Of a DNA stretch of 64,000 nucleotides, positions 44,752 through 59,100 are shown piece by piece (the first letter of the stretch is position 1; every line of letters starts with the position of its first letter). The DNA lies in assembly GCA_030035585.1 (NCBI GenBank), contig CM057476.1:20444501-20508500 (forward strand), given 5' to 3'. The DNA is from Dugong dugon (Eukaryota; Chordata; Mammalia; Sirenia; Dugongidae). The notes below the pieces were generated by a model. The model was not told the DNA's origin. It was given only the letters and a program-made list of their open reading frames with translations, and did not search any database. The position numbers and the translations under genes were made by a program.

Positions 44752-47700
44752 CTGTGTCAGAGGAAAGGCATAAAATAATTACTGAGTGACTGGAAAAGGT
44801 TTCCAAGGAGAAGCAATACCATTGAGCATCAGCAGAAATTTCCCAGTTTTCTTGTTTGTAGAAATGGAAATGGTACAGAATGTTCAAAGGAAGTAGATTA
44901 GCTACAAGAAATGTTAATAGATGGATCTTACATCCTTATGATCAGCCAACCTAAGATAACCTATCAGTCTCAATGGAAATATATTTTGTTAAAACGGTAA
45001 GAGTCAAACAGTAAATAGTTTATGAAAGAAAAACGGTAACAATTGGCTAGGGAACTGTGACATATGAAAGACGTAAAAAATCCACCTCAGAAACACATAA
45101 ATTCATATCTGCTTCCTACATCCCTGGATGACTCAGGAGTGCATTGCCTATACCTGGAAATTCCAAGACTTCATCAACAGTCAAGGGATAAGGATTGGTC
45201 CTAACAGGCTCTGATGCAGGGGCAGCAGTGATCAACACTTTTTAAGGCCTAAAGATCTGGTGGTGCATGTCAACACTACACAATCGAACCATTAAACTGT
45301 TCCTGACTCTGTAAGTGGATGCCCACTAAAAGCAATGAAGCTGTTCTGAGCCCTGGGTTTGAATCCCAGCTCTGCCACTCACTGCTACGAGATGAAGCCC
45401 ACCGTGTTTTCAGCACCATGGCCAGGGGTCCACTGCTCTGTCGTCTCTTGTTTCTACAAGAGTTACAGAGTATTAGAACTGGAACGAATTTTAGCTATCA
45501 ACACGTAAATGTGTCAGAACCGGGACCAAACCTAGTTTTGTGACCCAGATGCTTCACCTCTCTTATCCTCAGGTATATGTAGAATTGGATAAATAACACT
45601 TCCATCACTGTAAGATTTAATGAGAGAGCACCCAACACATAGTAGGTGTTGAGAAATATTAATCTCCTTCTATTCTTTCTTTCCACTCACACACATAAGA
45701 AAGAGAGACAAACATATTTATACCCCTTCCCCTTTGACCACCCCACCAAAATAGGAAAAATGGAAGGAGCGGAAGAAATTGGGCTCACTGACCAGCCCAA
45801 GTGAGAACTACATGGTTATCTGGGTTACTTAAAAAATCGGTACGATTGGAAGAATCATACTTAAATTGTCTTCCTTAAAAGAATGATGTGGTGCTAAAAT
45901 GAAGCATTAAAAAAAACAAACAAACAAACCCGTTGCTGCTGAGTTGATTCCAACTCATAGTGACCCTATAGGACAGAGTAGAACTTCCCCATAGGGTTTC
46001 CAAGGAGAGGCTGGTGGATTTGAACTGCTGACCTTTTGGTTAGCAGCTGTAGCACTTAACCACTATGCCACCAGGGTTTCCCCACCTAGGGTAAGATATT
46101 CATAGTTAAAATATGTTATGATCATATCATCTTCCACCATGATGATGGGGATCATGATACAGCTGCAAGGTTTCTTCATGCTATTACTTCTCAACACTTT
46201 AGAATATGGTGAGGGGACATTCATGGTCTGTAAAAGCCCTCAAGAGAGTGTGGTTTATTGTGCTTTAATAGGGCACCATGAGTTCATCAAGAATTCTAGT
46301 GCTGCCATGAACTTCAGAAGTCATCAAGTTGACTCTCTAGCCAGTGTGAGAGTCTCCTTTATAGCATCCCTGATAGATACACACTTCCTACTCATTCCTT
46401 TCTGACCCAACTCAATTATAAAACTCTTATTTTAATAATAATTATGAGTGTGACCAAAAAATAAATTTTTATAGTCAAACATTATCTCAGTCAATGTTTC
46501 CAAAAGTACTATGAGGTGTGGGCTATTATTTAAAATACTTTTAGGTGAGGAACCTGAGCCTTAGAAAAGTGGAACACTTGCCCAGGGTAGTAAGCAGAGG
46601 AGCCAAGATTCAGCCCCATTTCTGCCTGATTATAGATCCCACATTCTGTCTCTGCCCTATCCTGCCTCCTTACTTTGAGTTAAAACTGGAGGGTTATTTT
46701 CACCCATAAGTCTTAATTCTGCCCTCTGGTTCAAACAAAAATAATCTCTTTTTCCAAATGAAAACCTCTCAACATTCAAAATACCTCCTCATCTATGTCC
46801 CATTCAAAGCTACGATGTTATCACTCAAAGTGGAGACATTTTTGAAGGAGTAGTGTTCACAGTACAGCCTAGGAAACCCTATGGGGTAGTTCTGCTCTGT
46901 CCTATGGGATTGTTATGAGTTGGAATCAACTCCACGGCACACCACAACAACAGGGTTCACACGTGCCTGCTCCAGAAAAACAGGAAGAGGCTTCCTTTTC
47001 AGTGCCATGGTCACCTATCTCAGGCTCCAGGTTCCCCCCAGCACTTGCACAGTCACAGAATTTAGAACTGAAAACTCCTGAGAGATCAAAAGCAGACTAT
47101 GAGACCTGGGACCATATGCAAAGTCTCCCCCTCCTTAAACCTCAATTGACATGTCTGTAAAATTAGGTGATAAGATCAAATTATTTCTAGGGTCCTTTCC
47201 AAAGTTAATATTCTATGACATTCCTAATGGCTATATTCAGGAATTGTTCTGATGCAGCTGTGCTCTTTGAACAGAGTGATGAGACTTCCAACCCAGCACT
47301 AGGTCAAGCACATATGATCTTGAGCTCCCATGCCTGTGCACGCCACGCATATACACAGCCATCCTCCATATGTGCCCCTCTCCCATGTAGGAAAGTAAAG
47401 CTGCAACGCTAAAGTTAAGGAAAGCATATCTCCATGATCAGGATAATTCTCTGAGCACTGACTAAGCATTATCTCATTTGGTTTCCAGAGAAATTTGATT
47501 TTCTAAATCTAATCTGGTAAGTCAGAGAGACATAGAATCCGAAGGGCCTACCTCCCATCCTCCTGAGGTCCCCAGAACTGACCATAGCTTTAATTCCATC
47601 TGCTATCAGTTCATAGGCTATGTCAGAAGAGCTCTGACTGTCCCCTCATCCCTAGCCATGCCCCGAATCAAGGCAGGGTGACATGTTTCTTGTGTACACT

Positions 47701-50700
47701 TACTCAACTGATCACTGTAAAATGTGAGAGTGGGAGAGGTGGAATAATTCTGCACCTTCTTCCTCCCCTTGACCAGGCCTTGGAGTGAACTTCTCAAAAC
47801 CCCTTCGTCCATCTCATCCCCATCCCACTCCTCCCTTCCCTCTAGGGAAGAGATTTGAACTTTGATGAAGATATTAGTAAAGCCTTCAGCAAAGTGGTCT
47901 TGCTATTACTGTAGGAGTAATTTTTAGAGCTTGGAAATAGTCTGTGAGTCATAAATCACCAATTTCAATGGTGTCTTCTGGGGCCTTCTGGATTTCCTCC
48001 TCTCCTGCATCTAGATCAATTCGCTCCTCTTTGCTGTTGCGAAGACTCCAGCACAGACGGTACAGCTGCAGAGAAAACAGGACAGGTTAGCAAAAAGAGC
48101 TAAATAGTGTCTCACAAAAAGAAGCTGGGCGAACACAGGGATATGTGCCAAAAAAGGAAAAGGCATGTGGCCTCTCAATCCCAGCAAGAACACAGATAGC
48201 AGTCCCGTCCTCTGCATTATCCCTAACTATGTTGGGAATTTAGATGTAAATCATACACATGTATATACAGTAGACCTTAAGATATATGCATATTCAGAAG
48301 CTAAGGGAACTGCCTTGAATACAGAAATGTGGTCACTAGGAGTTAGAATCAACTCCATGGCAATGGGTTGTTTTGTCTGATAAGTGAACAAACTCTTATT
48401 ACCTATGATAAATGAGTTTGTTCCTTTTAACACGTACTGGGAAACACCATCACTCATATATCAGTTTGTCATACTGTGGTGGCTTATGTGTTGTAATGAT
48501 GCTGGAAGCTATGCCACTGGTATTTCAAATACCAGCAGGTCACCCATGGCGGACAAGTTTCAGCGGCGCTTCCACACTAAGACAGACTAGGAAGAAGGAC
48601 TATGCAATCCACTTCTAAAAAAAAAGGCCGGTGGGAACCTTATGAATAGCAGCAGAAAACTGATACAGTGCCAGAAGATGAGCCCCTTAGGTTGTAAGAC
48701 ACTCAAACCATGACTGAGGAAGAGCTGCCTCCTCAAAGTAGAGTCGAACTTAATAGCATGAATGGAATAAAGCTTTTGGGACCTTCATTTGCTGATGTGG
48801 CATTACTCAAAATGAGAAGAAACAGCTACAAAATCCATTGATAATTGGAATGTGGAATGTACAAAATATGAATCTAGGAAAATTGGAAGTTGTCAAAAAA
48901 GAAATGGAACTCTTGAAGATCGATATCCTAGGCATTAGTGAGCTGAAATGGACTAGTACTAGCCATTTTGAATCAGACAATCGTATGGTCTGTTATACCG
49001 GAACTGACAAGTTGAAGAGGAACACATTGCATTCACTGTCAAAAAGAACATTTCAAGATCTATCCTGAAGTACAACCCTGTCAGTGATAGGATAATATCC
49101 ACACACCTACAGGAAAGACCAGTTAATACAACTATTACTCACATTTACGCACTAAACAGCAATGCCAAACATGAAAAGATTGAAGATTTTTACCAACTTC
49201 TGCAGTCTGAAATTGATTAAACATTCAATCAAGATGCACTGATAATTACTGGTGATTGGACTATGAAAGTTGGAAACAAAGAAGAAAGGTTGGTAGTTGG
49301 AAAATATGGCCTTGGCGATAGAAACAACTCCAGAGATTGCATGATAGAATTTTGTTAGACCAACAATCTAGTCATTGGAAATATCTTTTTTCAACAACAT
49401 AAACAGTGACTATACAAGTGGACCTCGCCTGATGGAATACTCAGAAATCAAATCGACTACATCTGTGGAAAGAGAAGATGGAGAAGCTCAGTATCATCAG
49501 TCAGAACAAACCCAGTAGCCAACTGCGGAACAGACCATCAATTGCTCACACACAAATTCAAGCTGAAGCTGAAGAAAATTAAAACAAGTTCACAAGAGCC
49601 AAAGTATGAACTTGAGTATATCCCACCTGAATTTAGAGACCATCTCAAGAATAGATTTTACGCATTGAACACTAATGATCGAAGACCAGCTAAGTTGTGG
49701 GATGACATCAAGGACATCATACACGAAGAAAGCAAAAGTTCATTAAAAAGATAGGAAAGAAAGAAAAGACCAAATGGATGTCAGAAGAGACTCTGAAACT
49801 TGCTCTTGAACGTAGAGTAGCGAAAGCGAAGAGAAGAAATGATGAACTAAAAGAGCTGAACAGAAGATTTCAAAGGGTGGCTCAAGAAGACAAAGTAAAG
49901 TATTATAATGAAATCTGCAGCGACCTGGAGTTAGAAAACCAAAAGGGAAGAACAAACACGCTCAGCATTTCTCAAACTGAAAGAACTGAAGAAAAAACTC
50001 AAGCCTCGAGTTGCAATATTGAAGGATTCTATGGGCAAAATACTGAAAGATGCAGGAAGCATCAAAAGAAGATGGAATGAATACACAGATTCTCTGTACC
50101 AAAAAGAACTGGTTGATGTTCAACCATGTGATCAAGAATCGATGGGATCGAAGGAAGAACTCAAAGCTGTAATGAAGGCATTGGCAAAAAACAAGGCTCC
50201 AGGAATTGACAGAATACCAACTGAATGTCTCAACAAACAGATGCAAAGCTGGAAGTGCTCACTCATCTATGCCAAGAAATTTGGAAGACAGCTACCTGGC
50301 CAACTACTGGAAGAGATCCATATTCATGTCCATTCCAAAGAAAGGTGATCCAACCAAACGCAGAAATTATCAAACATTGTCATTAATATTACACGCAAGT
50401 AAAATTTTGCCAAAGTTCATTCAAAAGTGGTTGCAGCAGTACATCAATAGGGAACCACCAGAAATTCAAGCTAGATTCAGAAGAGGACGTGGAGCCAGGG
50501 ATATCACTGCTGATGTCAGATGGATCTTGGCTGAAAGCAGAGAATACCAGAAAGATGTTTACCTGTGTTTTACTGACTATGAAAAGGCATTCAACTGCAT
50601 GGATCATAACAAATTATGGATAACATTGCAAGGAATGGGAATTCCAGGACACTTAATTGTGCTCATAAGGAACCCGTACATAGACCAAGAGGCAGTCATT

Positions 50701-52112
50701 CAAACAGAACAAGTGGATACTGCATAAAGTCAGGAAAGCTGTGCATCAGACTGTACCCTCTCACCATACTTACTCAATCTGTATGCTGAGCAAATAATCC
50801 AAGAAGCTGGACTATATGAAAAAGAACAGGGCATCACGATTGAGAAAGACGCATTAACAACATGCATTATGCAGATGACACAACTTTGCTTACTGAAAGT
50901 GAAGAGGACTTGGAGCACTTGATGATGAAGACCAAAGACTATAGCCTTCAGTATTACACCTCAACATAAAGAAAACAAAAGTCCTCAGAACTGGGCCAAT
51001 AAGCAACATTATGATAAACGGAGAAAAGATTGAAGTTGTCAAGGGTTTCATTTTCCTTGGATCCACAATCAAAGCCCATGGAAGCAGCAGTCAAGAAATC
51101 AAGCGACATACTGCATTGGGCAAATCTGCTGAAAAGACCTCTTTCATGTTAAAAAGTAAAGATGTCTCTTTGAGGACTAAGGTGCGCCTGACCCAAGCCA
51201 TGGTATTTTCAATCACTTCATATGCATGTGAAAGCTGGACAATGAATAAGGAAGACTGAAGAAAAATTGATGCCTTTGAATTATGGTGTTGGCAAAGAAT
51301 ACTGAATATACATAGACTGCCAGAAGAATGAACAAATATGTCTTGGAAGAAGAACAGACAGAATGCCGCTTAGAAGCAAGGATGGCGAGACTTCATCTTA
51401 CGTACTTTGGACATGTTATCAGGAAGGACCAGTGCCTGGAGAAGGACACCATGCCTGATAAAGTAGACGGTCAGCAAAAAGAGGAAGACTCTCAACAAGA
51501 TAAGTTGACACAGTGGCTGCAACAATGGGCTCAAACATAGCAAGGATTGTGAGGATGGCGTAGGACCGGGCAGTGTTGTGTTCTGTTGTACGTAGGGTCG
51601 CTATGAGTTAGAACCAACTCTACAGCACCTAACAACAACAACAAGTGGGAAACAAGACTAGACACCTGTTTGTCCAGACTTACAGTGTAAAATCAGATTT
51701 TTGTGCTGAATGTTTCTCATACACAGGGAAGAAAGATCCGTAGAATCACGAGTCATATTGGAACAGGGTAGAGCTGGAGGCACAATTTCTATTAACACAG
51801 TCTAGAGCATGAACCAGAAACTTGGAGAAGTTTGAAAAACAGTGCAAAGAGTTCATCCCATCCATGCCCTCTTGGCAACTACTTTGCTTTCTCTACTGCA
51901 AGAGGAAGCATGGAGATAAATGTGTTTGGTGTTGTGATCCTTTAAAAGACTGAGACAAGGGGAAGCAGTTGATACAAAACCAAAAAGGCCCATCACAAAT
52001 CTGACCAACAGACAATATAAAGCAGTCTTCGTTTGGCACTGAGGCTGGTCATAGCTTTTGAAAATTTGGCACTGGGGTTTCAAATCTCTTAGAAATTCTT
52101 TGGATGCCTGTA

Positions 52113-52150
<38 letters not shown>

Positions 52151-55100
52151 GTGTTAGCTAAACCTATTCTCCTTTTCTACGGACAAATATGAACTTGGGT
52201 TAATTTTTTAGCTCTGATCCCTTGGAAATCCGAAAAACTGGAATGTCAGCTGTGTTGGATTATCAGACTCCATTGCTTATGGTAAATATGATTCCTAATT
52301 GGTAAACTGCAACTGGATTGGGTGGGCTGTAAATGAACCCTAAACCAAGGGGTTTATCTAAAGCTAAAGAAAAGTAATTTTTTGAAGTTTTGAATCAATT
52401 GGACATTGATATTATTAGAAATGTCTTAGATTCTATGACTTACTCGGGAAAAAAAATTCAAAGAGGAAATCATACTTCAGGCTCCCGAGTGTGGCGATTC
52501 TTGTAACAAGATATGTCCCTTGTTGGGGCTCCTGGACTCTAATGACCACGGGACTGTTAACAAGAAATAGCAGGTTTTATTTGGGACATGGGCCTCTGAG
52601 CCAGGGAGGCCCCTGCACCTGCCCGTGTAATTTCATTTCCTTGCACCTGAGCTGTCACTTGGGGAATGGAGCCAGAGAATAGACCCTGAGCTGAAGTGTG
52701 AAATAGTGTCAGGACCATTGAAGGTGCGTGCCTGACACAGCTTCGCTGACCCGCTGTGCTTCCTGTCTTGTATCCTTCTGCCTGAAACCAAGGCCATGTA
52801 TGGCCTATTTTAGTTGTGTGAGTGTGAAATGTCTAAGCCAAGATCAGTGAAAATGGACACTGCAGCATGAGCATGAGACAAGAGAAAGGCAGGCCTCCCA
52901 AATGGATACTCACATGCACATCTGGAATGGGCTTGGTAAACAGGGAGACAGCTACGATGATGATGATGGAAAAGACAAAGAGGATGATGGCAAAGTACAA
53001 GTAGTGCACCCCACAGATAATTGTGGGGCAGCTGCTGGGCTCCACGCAGCTCCCGGTTCCATAGGCAAATTCAGTAACCATACGGGCTATCCCAACCAGA
53101 AATCCTAGGATCAGTCCCCAGAAGGCTCCCTGTGAAAGAAAACCCTGGTTTAACTAATGCCACACACACAGCACAGCTGAGCATTATGGCATTCCTGGGG
53201 AAACAGAGGCAAGGGAATAAAGCTGGGAGAAATGATAGCTCCAGGCCTCCTTGAGCCAGAACCCTGCAGACTGGAATATGGTCAGGCCTGCAGTGGATAT
53301 ATTTATTACATTTCAGGGACATGATTTTACCTGGATCATAAAAGAAAGATTCATAATATAGCGGCGTAAAGTGTCTAATCCACCACCCGTTCGTCAGTTT
53401 ATTGTAATGTGGTGGCTTGTGTGTTGCTATGATGGTGGAAGCTATGCCACTGGCATTTCCAACACCAGCAGGGTCACCTGTGGCAGACCCTGTGGAGCTT
53501 CCAGACTAAAACAGACTAGAAAGAAAGGCCTAGTGATCTACTTCCAAAAATTAGCCAATGAAAACTTTATGGATCACAACAGAATATTATCCAACTCCCT
53601 TGCTTGGGAAGCAGCATCAGGAAGTATCAATTGCTAAAGGTGGACATCATGTTTGGTGAAGTAGAGAGCCAAGGAGGGTGTGGAAGACTCTCAAGATTGA
53701 TTGGCACAATAGCTGCAACAATGGACTCAAACATGCTGACAGTTCTGAGGATGACATAGGACTGAGCAAAGTTTCATTCTGTTGTACATAAGGTCGCCAT
53801 GAGTCAGAGTCAACTACATGGCAGCTAACAACAATAAAGTGTCTAGTAACTGGTATATAATATTAACTAGAAGTCTTAGTAATTCCAAAAATAATTCTCT
53901 TTAACTTTTAAAATAATTTGAACCTCTCTGTCCTCAGCTACCATCACTACCAGCCCATAGATTTAGGCACATTCAGATATAAGTAACTACTTGTGAATTA
54001 ATTTGTATTCCTTGAAGACATAGAAAAAGAAATGGAGTCCTTTGGGAATGGAGGAGAAAGGAACTTTTCCATCAAACTATAAATAAAACTTCTTTCTGCA
54101 TCCCTCTTTATAGATCCAAAGTCACCGTTTTTAATTTGAAAACATACTACTGAACTATGTGTTTTTACATTGAATTTTGTGTTTGCATATTAGAGTGATT
54201 GATTTTCGGTCAGTCTACCCCTAGAGGATTCTTGTAACAAGGTATGTCCCACTGAAGGCCTGACAGAACTCACCAGATCAAGATCTGGAGATGACATTTT
54301 AAGAGAGCCAGTGACAAAGTAAAGTGAGCTCATAGAAGGATGGCCAAAAGGAGGCCTTCATGATTTGTCAAGTATTGTTCTTAACAGCCATAAATTACCA
54401 GCTACTCTTTAAACATGCCCTGTATGTTCATGTGCCTGGGTCTCTATACTGGTCATTCCCTCTGTGGGAGAGCACAAGCACCTCCCTTCCCGGTAACCTT
54501 GTTCTAGCTCGAATGTCCCATCCCTACTCCCCAGAGACAGCGCAGTTGGACATGCCTTCCTTGCTGTGGCCTCAGCACTGTGGACACACCTCCAACGCCA
54601 GCACTGATCTCCCTGCTATGTAATTACTCATTCACTTTTCTGTCTCCCCATCTGAACTGGGAGCTTGTCCAGGGCAGGAACCAGGTTTCCTACACCTTTG
54701 TGTTTCTGGTGTCTGGCCCCATGTGTGGCACCTGAAAGTGTCTGCTAGATGAATAAACGCATAAGGAAAAAGAAGAACCTGTTCCCCATTCATTTGTCAC
54801 TCAAAATAGTACTTCTTGATCTTGAGTTTGTGTGAACAGTATTGATACAACTTTCTAAGGCTTTTTTTTTCCTCTTTTGACAATTAACTTCTTCCTATTC
54901 CTTTAGTTTTTATTCTGGGCGTGCCAGAATGACACCTACTGGTTCAGTGACTCTCTTCCAGAAAACAGCAAGCAGAAAAACAGCTGCAATGGGTGGTCCC
55001 AAGTAACTGGTGACGGACTGTACGTAATCAAAGAGCTGCCCACTTTGTGCTGACTGCACAACGGGCACCCAGGCGATGCTGATGCCAATCAGGATCAGGA

Positions 55101-56115
55101 TGAACACCCTGAAATCAAAGCCCCACAATAGAGTGTTAGAAAATAACTCTAAATAAATAAAAACATATTACTGTGTGTGCACCTCTGTGTGTGTGTATAT
55201 ATATATATTTAGAGAGAGAGAGAGAAAGAGCCCTGGTGGTACAGTGGTTAAGTGTTCGGCCACTAACCGAAAGGTCAGCAGTTTGAACCTACCAGCTGCT
55301 TCAAGGAGAAAGATGTGGCAGTCTGCTTCCACAAAGATTTACAGCCTTGGAAACTCTATGGGGGCAGTTCTACTCTGTCCTATAGGGTCACTATGAGTTA
55401 AAATAGACTTGACAGCAATAGTTTGTATTTTTTAATTATGACTTATTTATACTACACATATACATAAAATCTCCTTAGCAAATTTAACCACAGCAAGTCA
55501 TTCTTTAGGCTTTTCTTCTTTCAAACTTTGCCTTCAGGAAAGTCATATTGACCTATGAGTAATTCAATAATAACCTAGATCCAGTCACTACCATAAAAGT
55601 ATTCCAGTTCGAGGGGCAATAGAGTATAGGAACAGGAGTATGGACTTTGGAGTCAGATAGTTCTAGATTCAAATTCAAATTGTAATTCTCTCTGTATGAT
55701 GATGGGACTCATTGATTAACCTCTGTGATGGTTAACTTTATGTGTCAACTTGACTAGGCTATGGTGCCCAGCTGTTTGGTCAAACAGTCTAGATGCTGCT
55801 ATGAAGTTGTTACATGGATCAAATCAGATTACTTAAGTAAAGCAGATGACCCTCCGTAATGTGGGTGGGCCTCATCCAATCAGTTGAAGGCCTTAAGAAC
55901 AAAAGGGAGTTTTCCCTAGAGTGTATTCTGCCTCCAGACTGCAAATAGACATTTTGCCAGAACCTATCAATCTTCACTTTTCCCATTGTCTAACCTTCAG
56001 ATTTTGGAACACAAGACTGCAGGAATCTCCAGCCTGTCGCCTGACCTACAAGTTTTCAACTTGCCAGCCCTCCACAATTGTGTGAGCCAATTCCTTAATA
56101 TATAGATACATAAAT

Positions 56116-56146
<31 letters not shown>

Positions 56147-59100
56147 AAACCAGTTGCCATCGTGTCAATTCTGACTCATGGTGACCCCGTGTATGTCAGA
56201 GTAGAACTGTACTCCATAGGGTTTTCCATGACTGTGACCTTTTGGACGTAGATCACCGGGCCTTTCTTTCAAGGCACCTCTGGGTGGATTCAAACTGCCA
56301 ACCTTCTGGTTAGTAGCACGTGACCATTTATACCAACCACAGTTCTATTTCTCTAGAGAACGCTGACTAAGACAACCTCTCTGAGTCTCAATTTCCTCAT
56401 CTGGAAACTGGGGATTATATGACCAACTTCGCAAGGCTGAAATAAGGATCAGTGATAGTAAAACACCTAGCAAACAGTAGGCACTCAATAAATAATAACA
56501 ACTCTTAGAGCCGTAGTAGTATTTTTTTCTCCTTCTTCCTTATAATAAACTCAAAAATATAAACCAAGAAGATTGTATAAAGAAAGAGTCTAGACAGGAA
56601 GAGACATTACCAAGTACTTCTAACTCTCCCCTTTTTGAGTTTCACTTCAAGTTCTGGTAAGATTGGAGGGTTCCCTTACAAGCTCTTCTTATCTGTGCTT
56701 TTGATTTAATTAGATAGAAGGCTGTGATTCCTTACCTCACTTACCCAAATTTAAGACAAAAGAATCTTAAGTTGACCTTCACAAAGCAGTGCTGTGCTCA
56801 CATATTTCTCCCTTTGGAATGCCCTTTCTTTTGTTCCCCACTTACCAAATCCTACCCATCACTTTAGACTCAACTAAGGTTCTTCCTTCCCCAGGAGCCA
56901 TCCCTGACTATGGCCTGCTATGCTCATTTCTCCCCCTCTGAGCCCCTGATCACTATTATAGTCCCCACATCTGAGTTTGGAGCTGTTTCATGTAAGCTAG
57001 TCCAAGGAGGGACAAGCCTCAGGGCAGCAGTCATGGAAAGCCCAGAAATGCGAGCACCAACATAATCTCAGGGCCATGGGCTCCAGGCCTGAGCTGAGCA
57101 GAGCAGCAAAGTGGCTCTCTTCCTATTCTGGATCTTGAGCCTTATAAACAACAGGAAAAGTCAGTAAACTCCTTCCTATAGAAAAACCAGCCAAGGTAAT
57201 AGGGCTGCTTTCTGTGAAGCAGTGTGGTGCTCTGGGCTGGTCAGACTTCTCCTGGGTGCCAGGCGTCCTGTCTCCTGAAAATGGCTTGTCATTTCTCCCT
57301 CACTTTCTTTACCCTAATCTCTGATGAGACCTATGAGGTAGAAACCCATACTCCTGGGCACCTCACTGGAACCTTTTCCTGGACTGACATCACATGGACT
57401 TGTTGCCCTGCCTTCGCCCCATGGAGAGATACAGCAGACCTTCTGTTAAACCTCTACCCAGAGCATCTGCTCCATGAATAATCATGATAATAAGCACACC
57501 TGATCCATGTATCATTGCTCTGCTGCTTTTGGCATCCTGTTGTGTCCATTAGCCTTTTAGACAGTAATAGTAAATGTACACATAGCGTGGTGTTTTAGAC
57601 TTTACAGAGCATATTCACAAGCACAATCTCACCTGACCTTCACAACGTTCTCTGCAAAGTGTAGCATCAAGGCATCTGAAGGGTCTAGGCCTCAAAAAAA
57701 TGGCCAGTATGAAGAGCTGCTGGCTGAGCATGGGGCAGCATAAAGGACTTTGGACAGGGACTCAGTTTACCAGATTCTAGTCCTGGCTTTGCCACTGTCC
57801 ACTGTATGGGCTTAAGCAGTGTCCTTCTCCAGGCCTCATTTTGCTCATCAATAGCCTGAGGGTTGGGTTAGTTGATCTCTAATATCACTTCTAGCTCCAG
57901 AGGGGCAACTGGATGATTGCAATTTAACGCTACAATCATTCCACCCAGGCATCTGCCAACCTTCCATGGGTTGAGGGATAGCAGAGACAGAACCTCTCTG
58001 ATCATTCAAGCTTTTTTGGTGCATGGCAGAGGGAAGCAGCATTTACCTTCCTGCAATCATGAGCTCTCTCTCAGATGCTCTCTTCCGGATCTTGGTGTAG
58101 ATGTCCATGGTGAAGAGGGTGCTGGCGCTGTTGAAGATGGAAGTCAGGGAGCTCATGAGAGAGGCCATCATGACCGACAGCATCAGGCCTCGCAGTCCTG
58201 GGGGGAAAAGAGAGATCCTGAGTGGCACACAAACAGCACCTCAGGTCTTTTGTGCTGGGAAGGTATGAAGGCCTTCTGAAACCATGTCGTGTTCTCTGAT
58301 TTATCTTCCCAGAAAGACTACCAGTTTAAAGGAATGGATTGTGGTTTTGAATTATTTTGTAAGCCCCACAGCAGCCAACAAAGAACTGGGAGCAAATATA
58401 TATGAAGTAAATGCTTTTGCGATTGGATGATGAGGTTGTTGATGACAACGATGATGATGATGGTGGTGTGTGTGTGTATAGGTCTCCCACTCAAAATATT
58501 CATGATATAGCAGAAAGAGATTTAAACTAGGATTCAAAAAATGAGGTTCTGTTTTCAACTCCTCCAATAACCAAATCATTTCTTGATGTGTTAAATGACA
58601 TTACACCTGCCCAAATCAGAATAAGTTATTGTTATTTTCAAAGTTTTCTCCATCATGGCAAGTATGTTTGGCTATAATCTCTCTTCTCGCTCCCATGCCA
58701 ACAAGGGCATAAAGTTGCATTTGTCAGAGCCGGAAGGCCAGACCAAGCTAAGGGACCACCATCTGGTGACACATTACACAGTCTCAGGAGTAAAAGTAAC
58801 CTTAGGGGTCAATTATCCATCTGATACATGAGTCCCTTCGGCAACACTTCCTCTGCCCAAACCGTCCAGCTATAGGAAATCCACCATCCCACAGGAAGCC
58901 TGTTCCTTCTAGGACAGTACTGACTAGCCTGAAAGCTGCTTCTCTTCAGACATAGCCCTTGGGCTACCCACTGGATCCATACAGAACAGGTCTAACCCTT
59001 CACTCACTTTACCATCTTTCACATACTCAGAGACAACTCATGTCCCGTGAACTTTCTCTTCTCCAAGATAAACATCCTTAGTTTCTTGCAATGATCCTGT

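Larger units (their letters stand above)
44752..47959 (-). other. SLC5A1 intron 14
   Basis: Contains a MIR (about 45345-45665), an antisense AfroSINE (45918-46080) and a SINE 3' half (46862-46950). Nothing else recognised. Confidence 0.6.
55620..56515 (+). repeat. MIR split by an LTR insertion
   Basis: The left part (GAGTATGGACTTTGGAGTCA) ends at 55723. The right part resumes at 56375 (CTGAGTCTCAATTTCCTCAT, AAACAGTAGGCACTCAATAA). The two join into one MIR across the LTR at 55724-56374. Confidence 0.8.

Noticed and set aside
48838-51540. Open frames resembling endonuclease and reverse transcriptase as a host gene
   Set aside because: They are broken pieces of the RTE LINE with target duplications.
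57224-57481. 85-residue open frame in SLC5A1 intron 11
   Set aside because: No family resemblance, no splice sites that fit the gene; probably chance.
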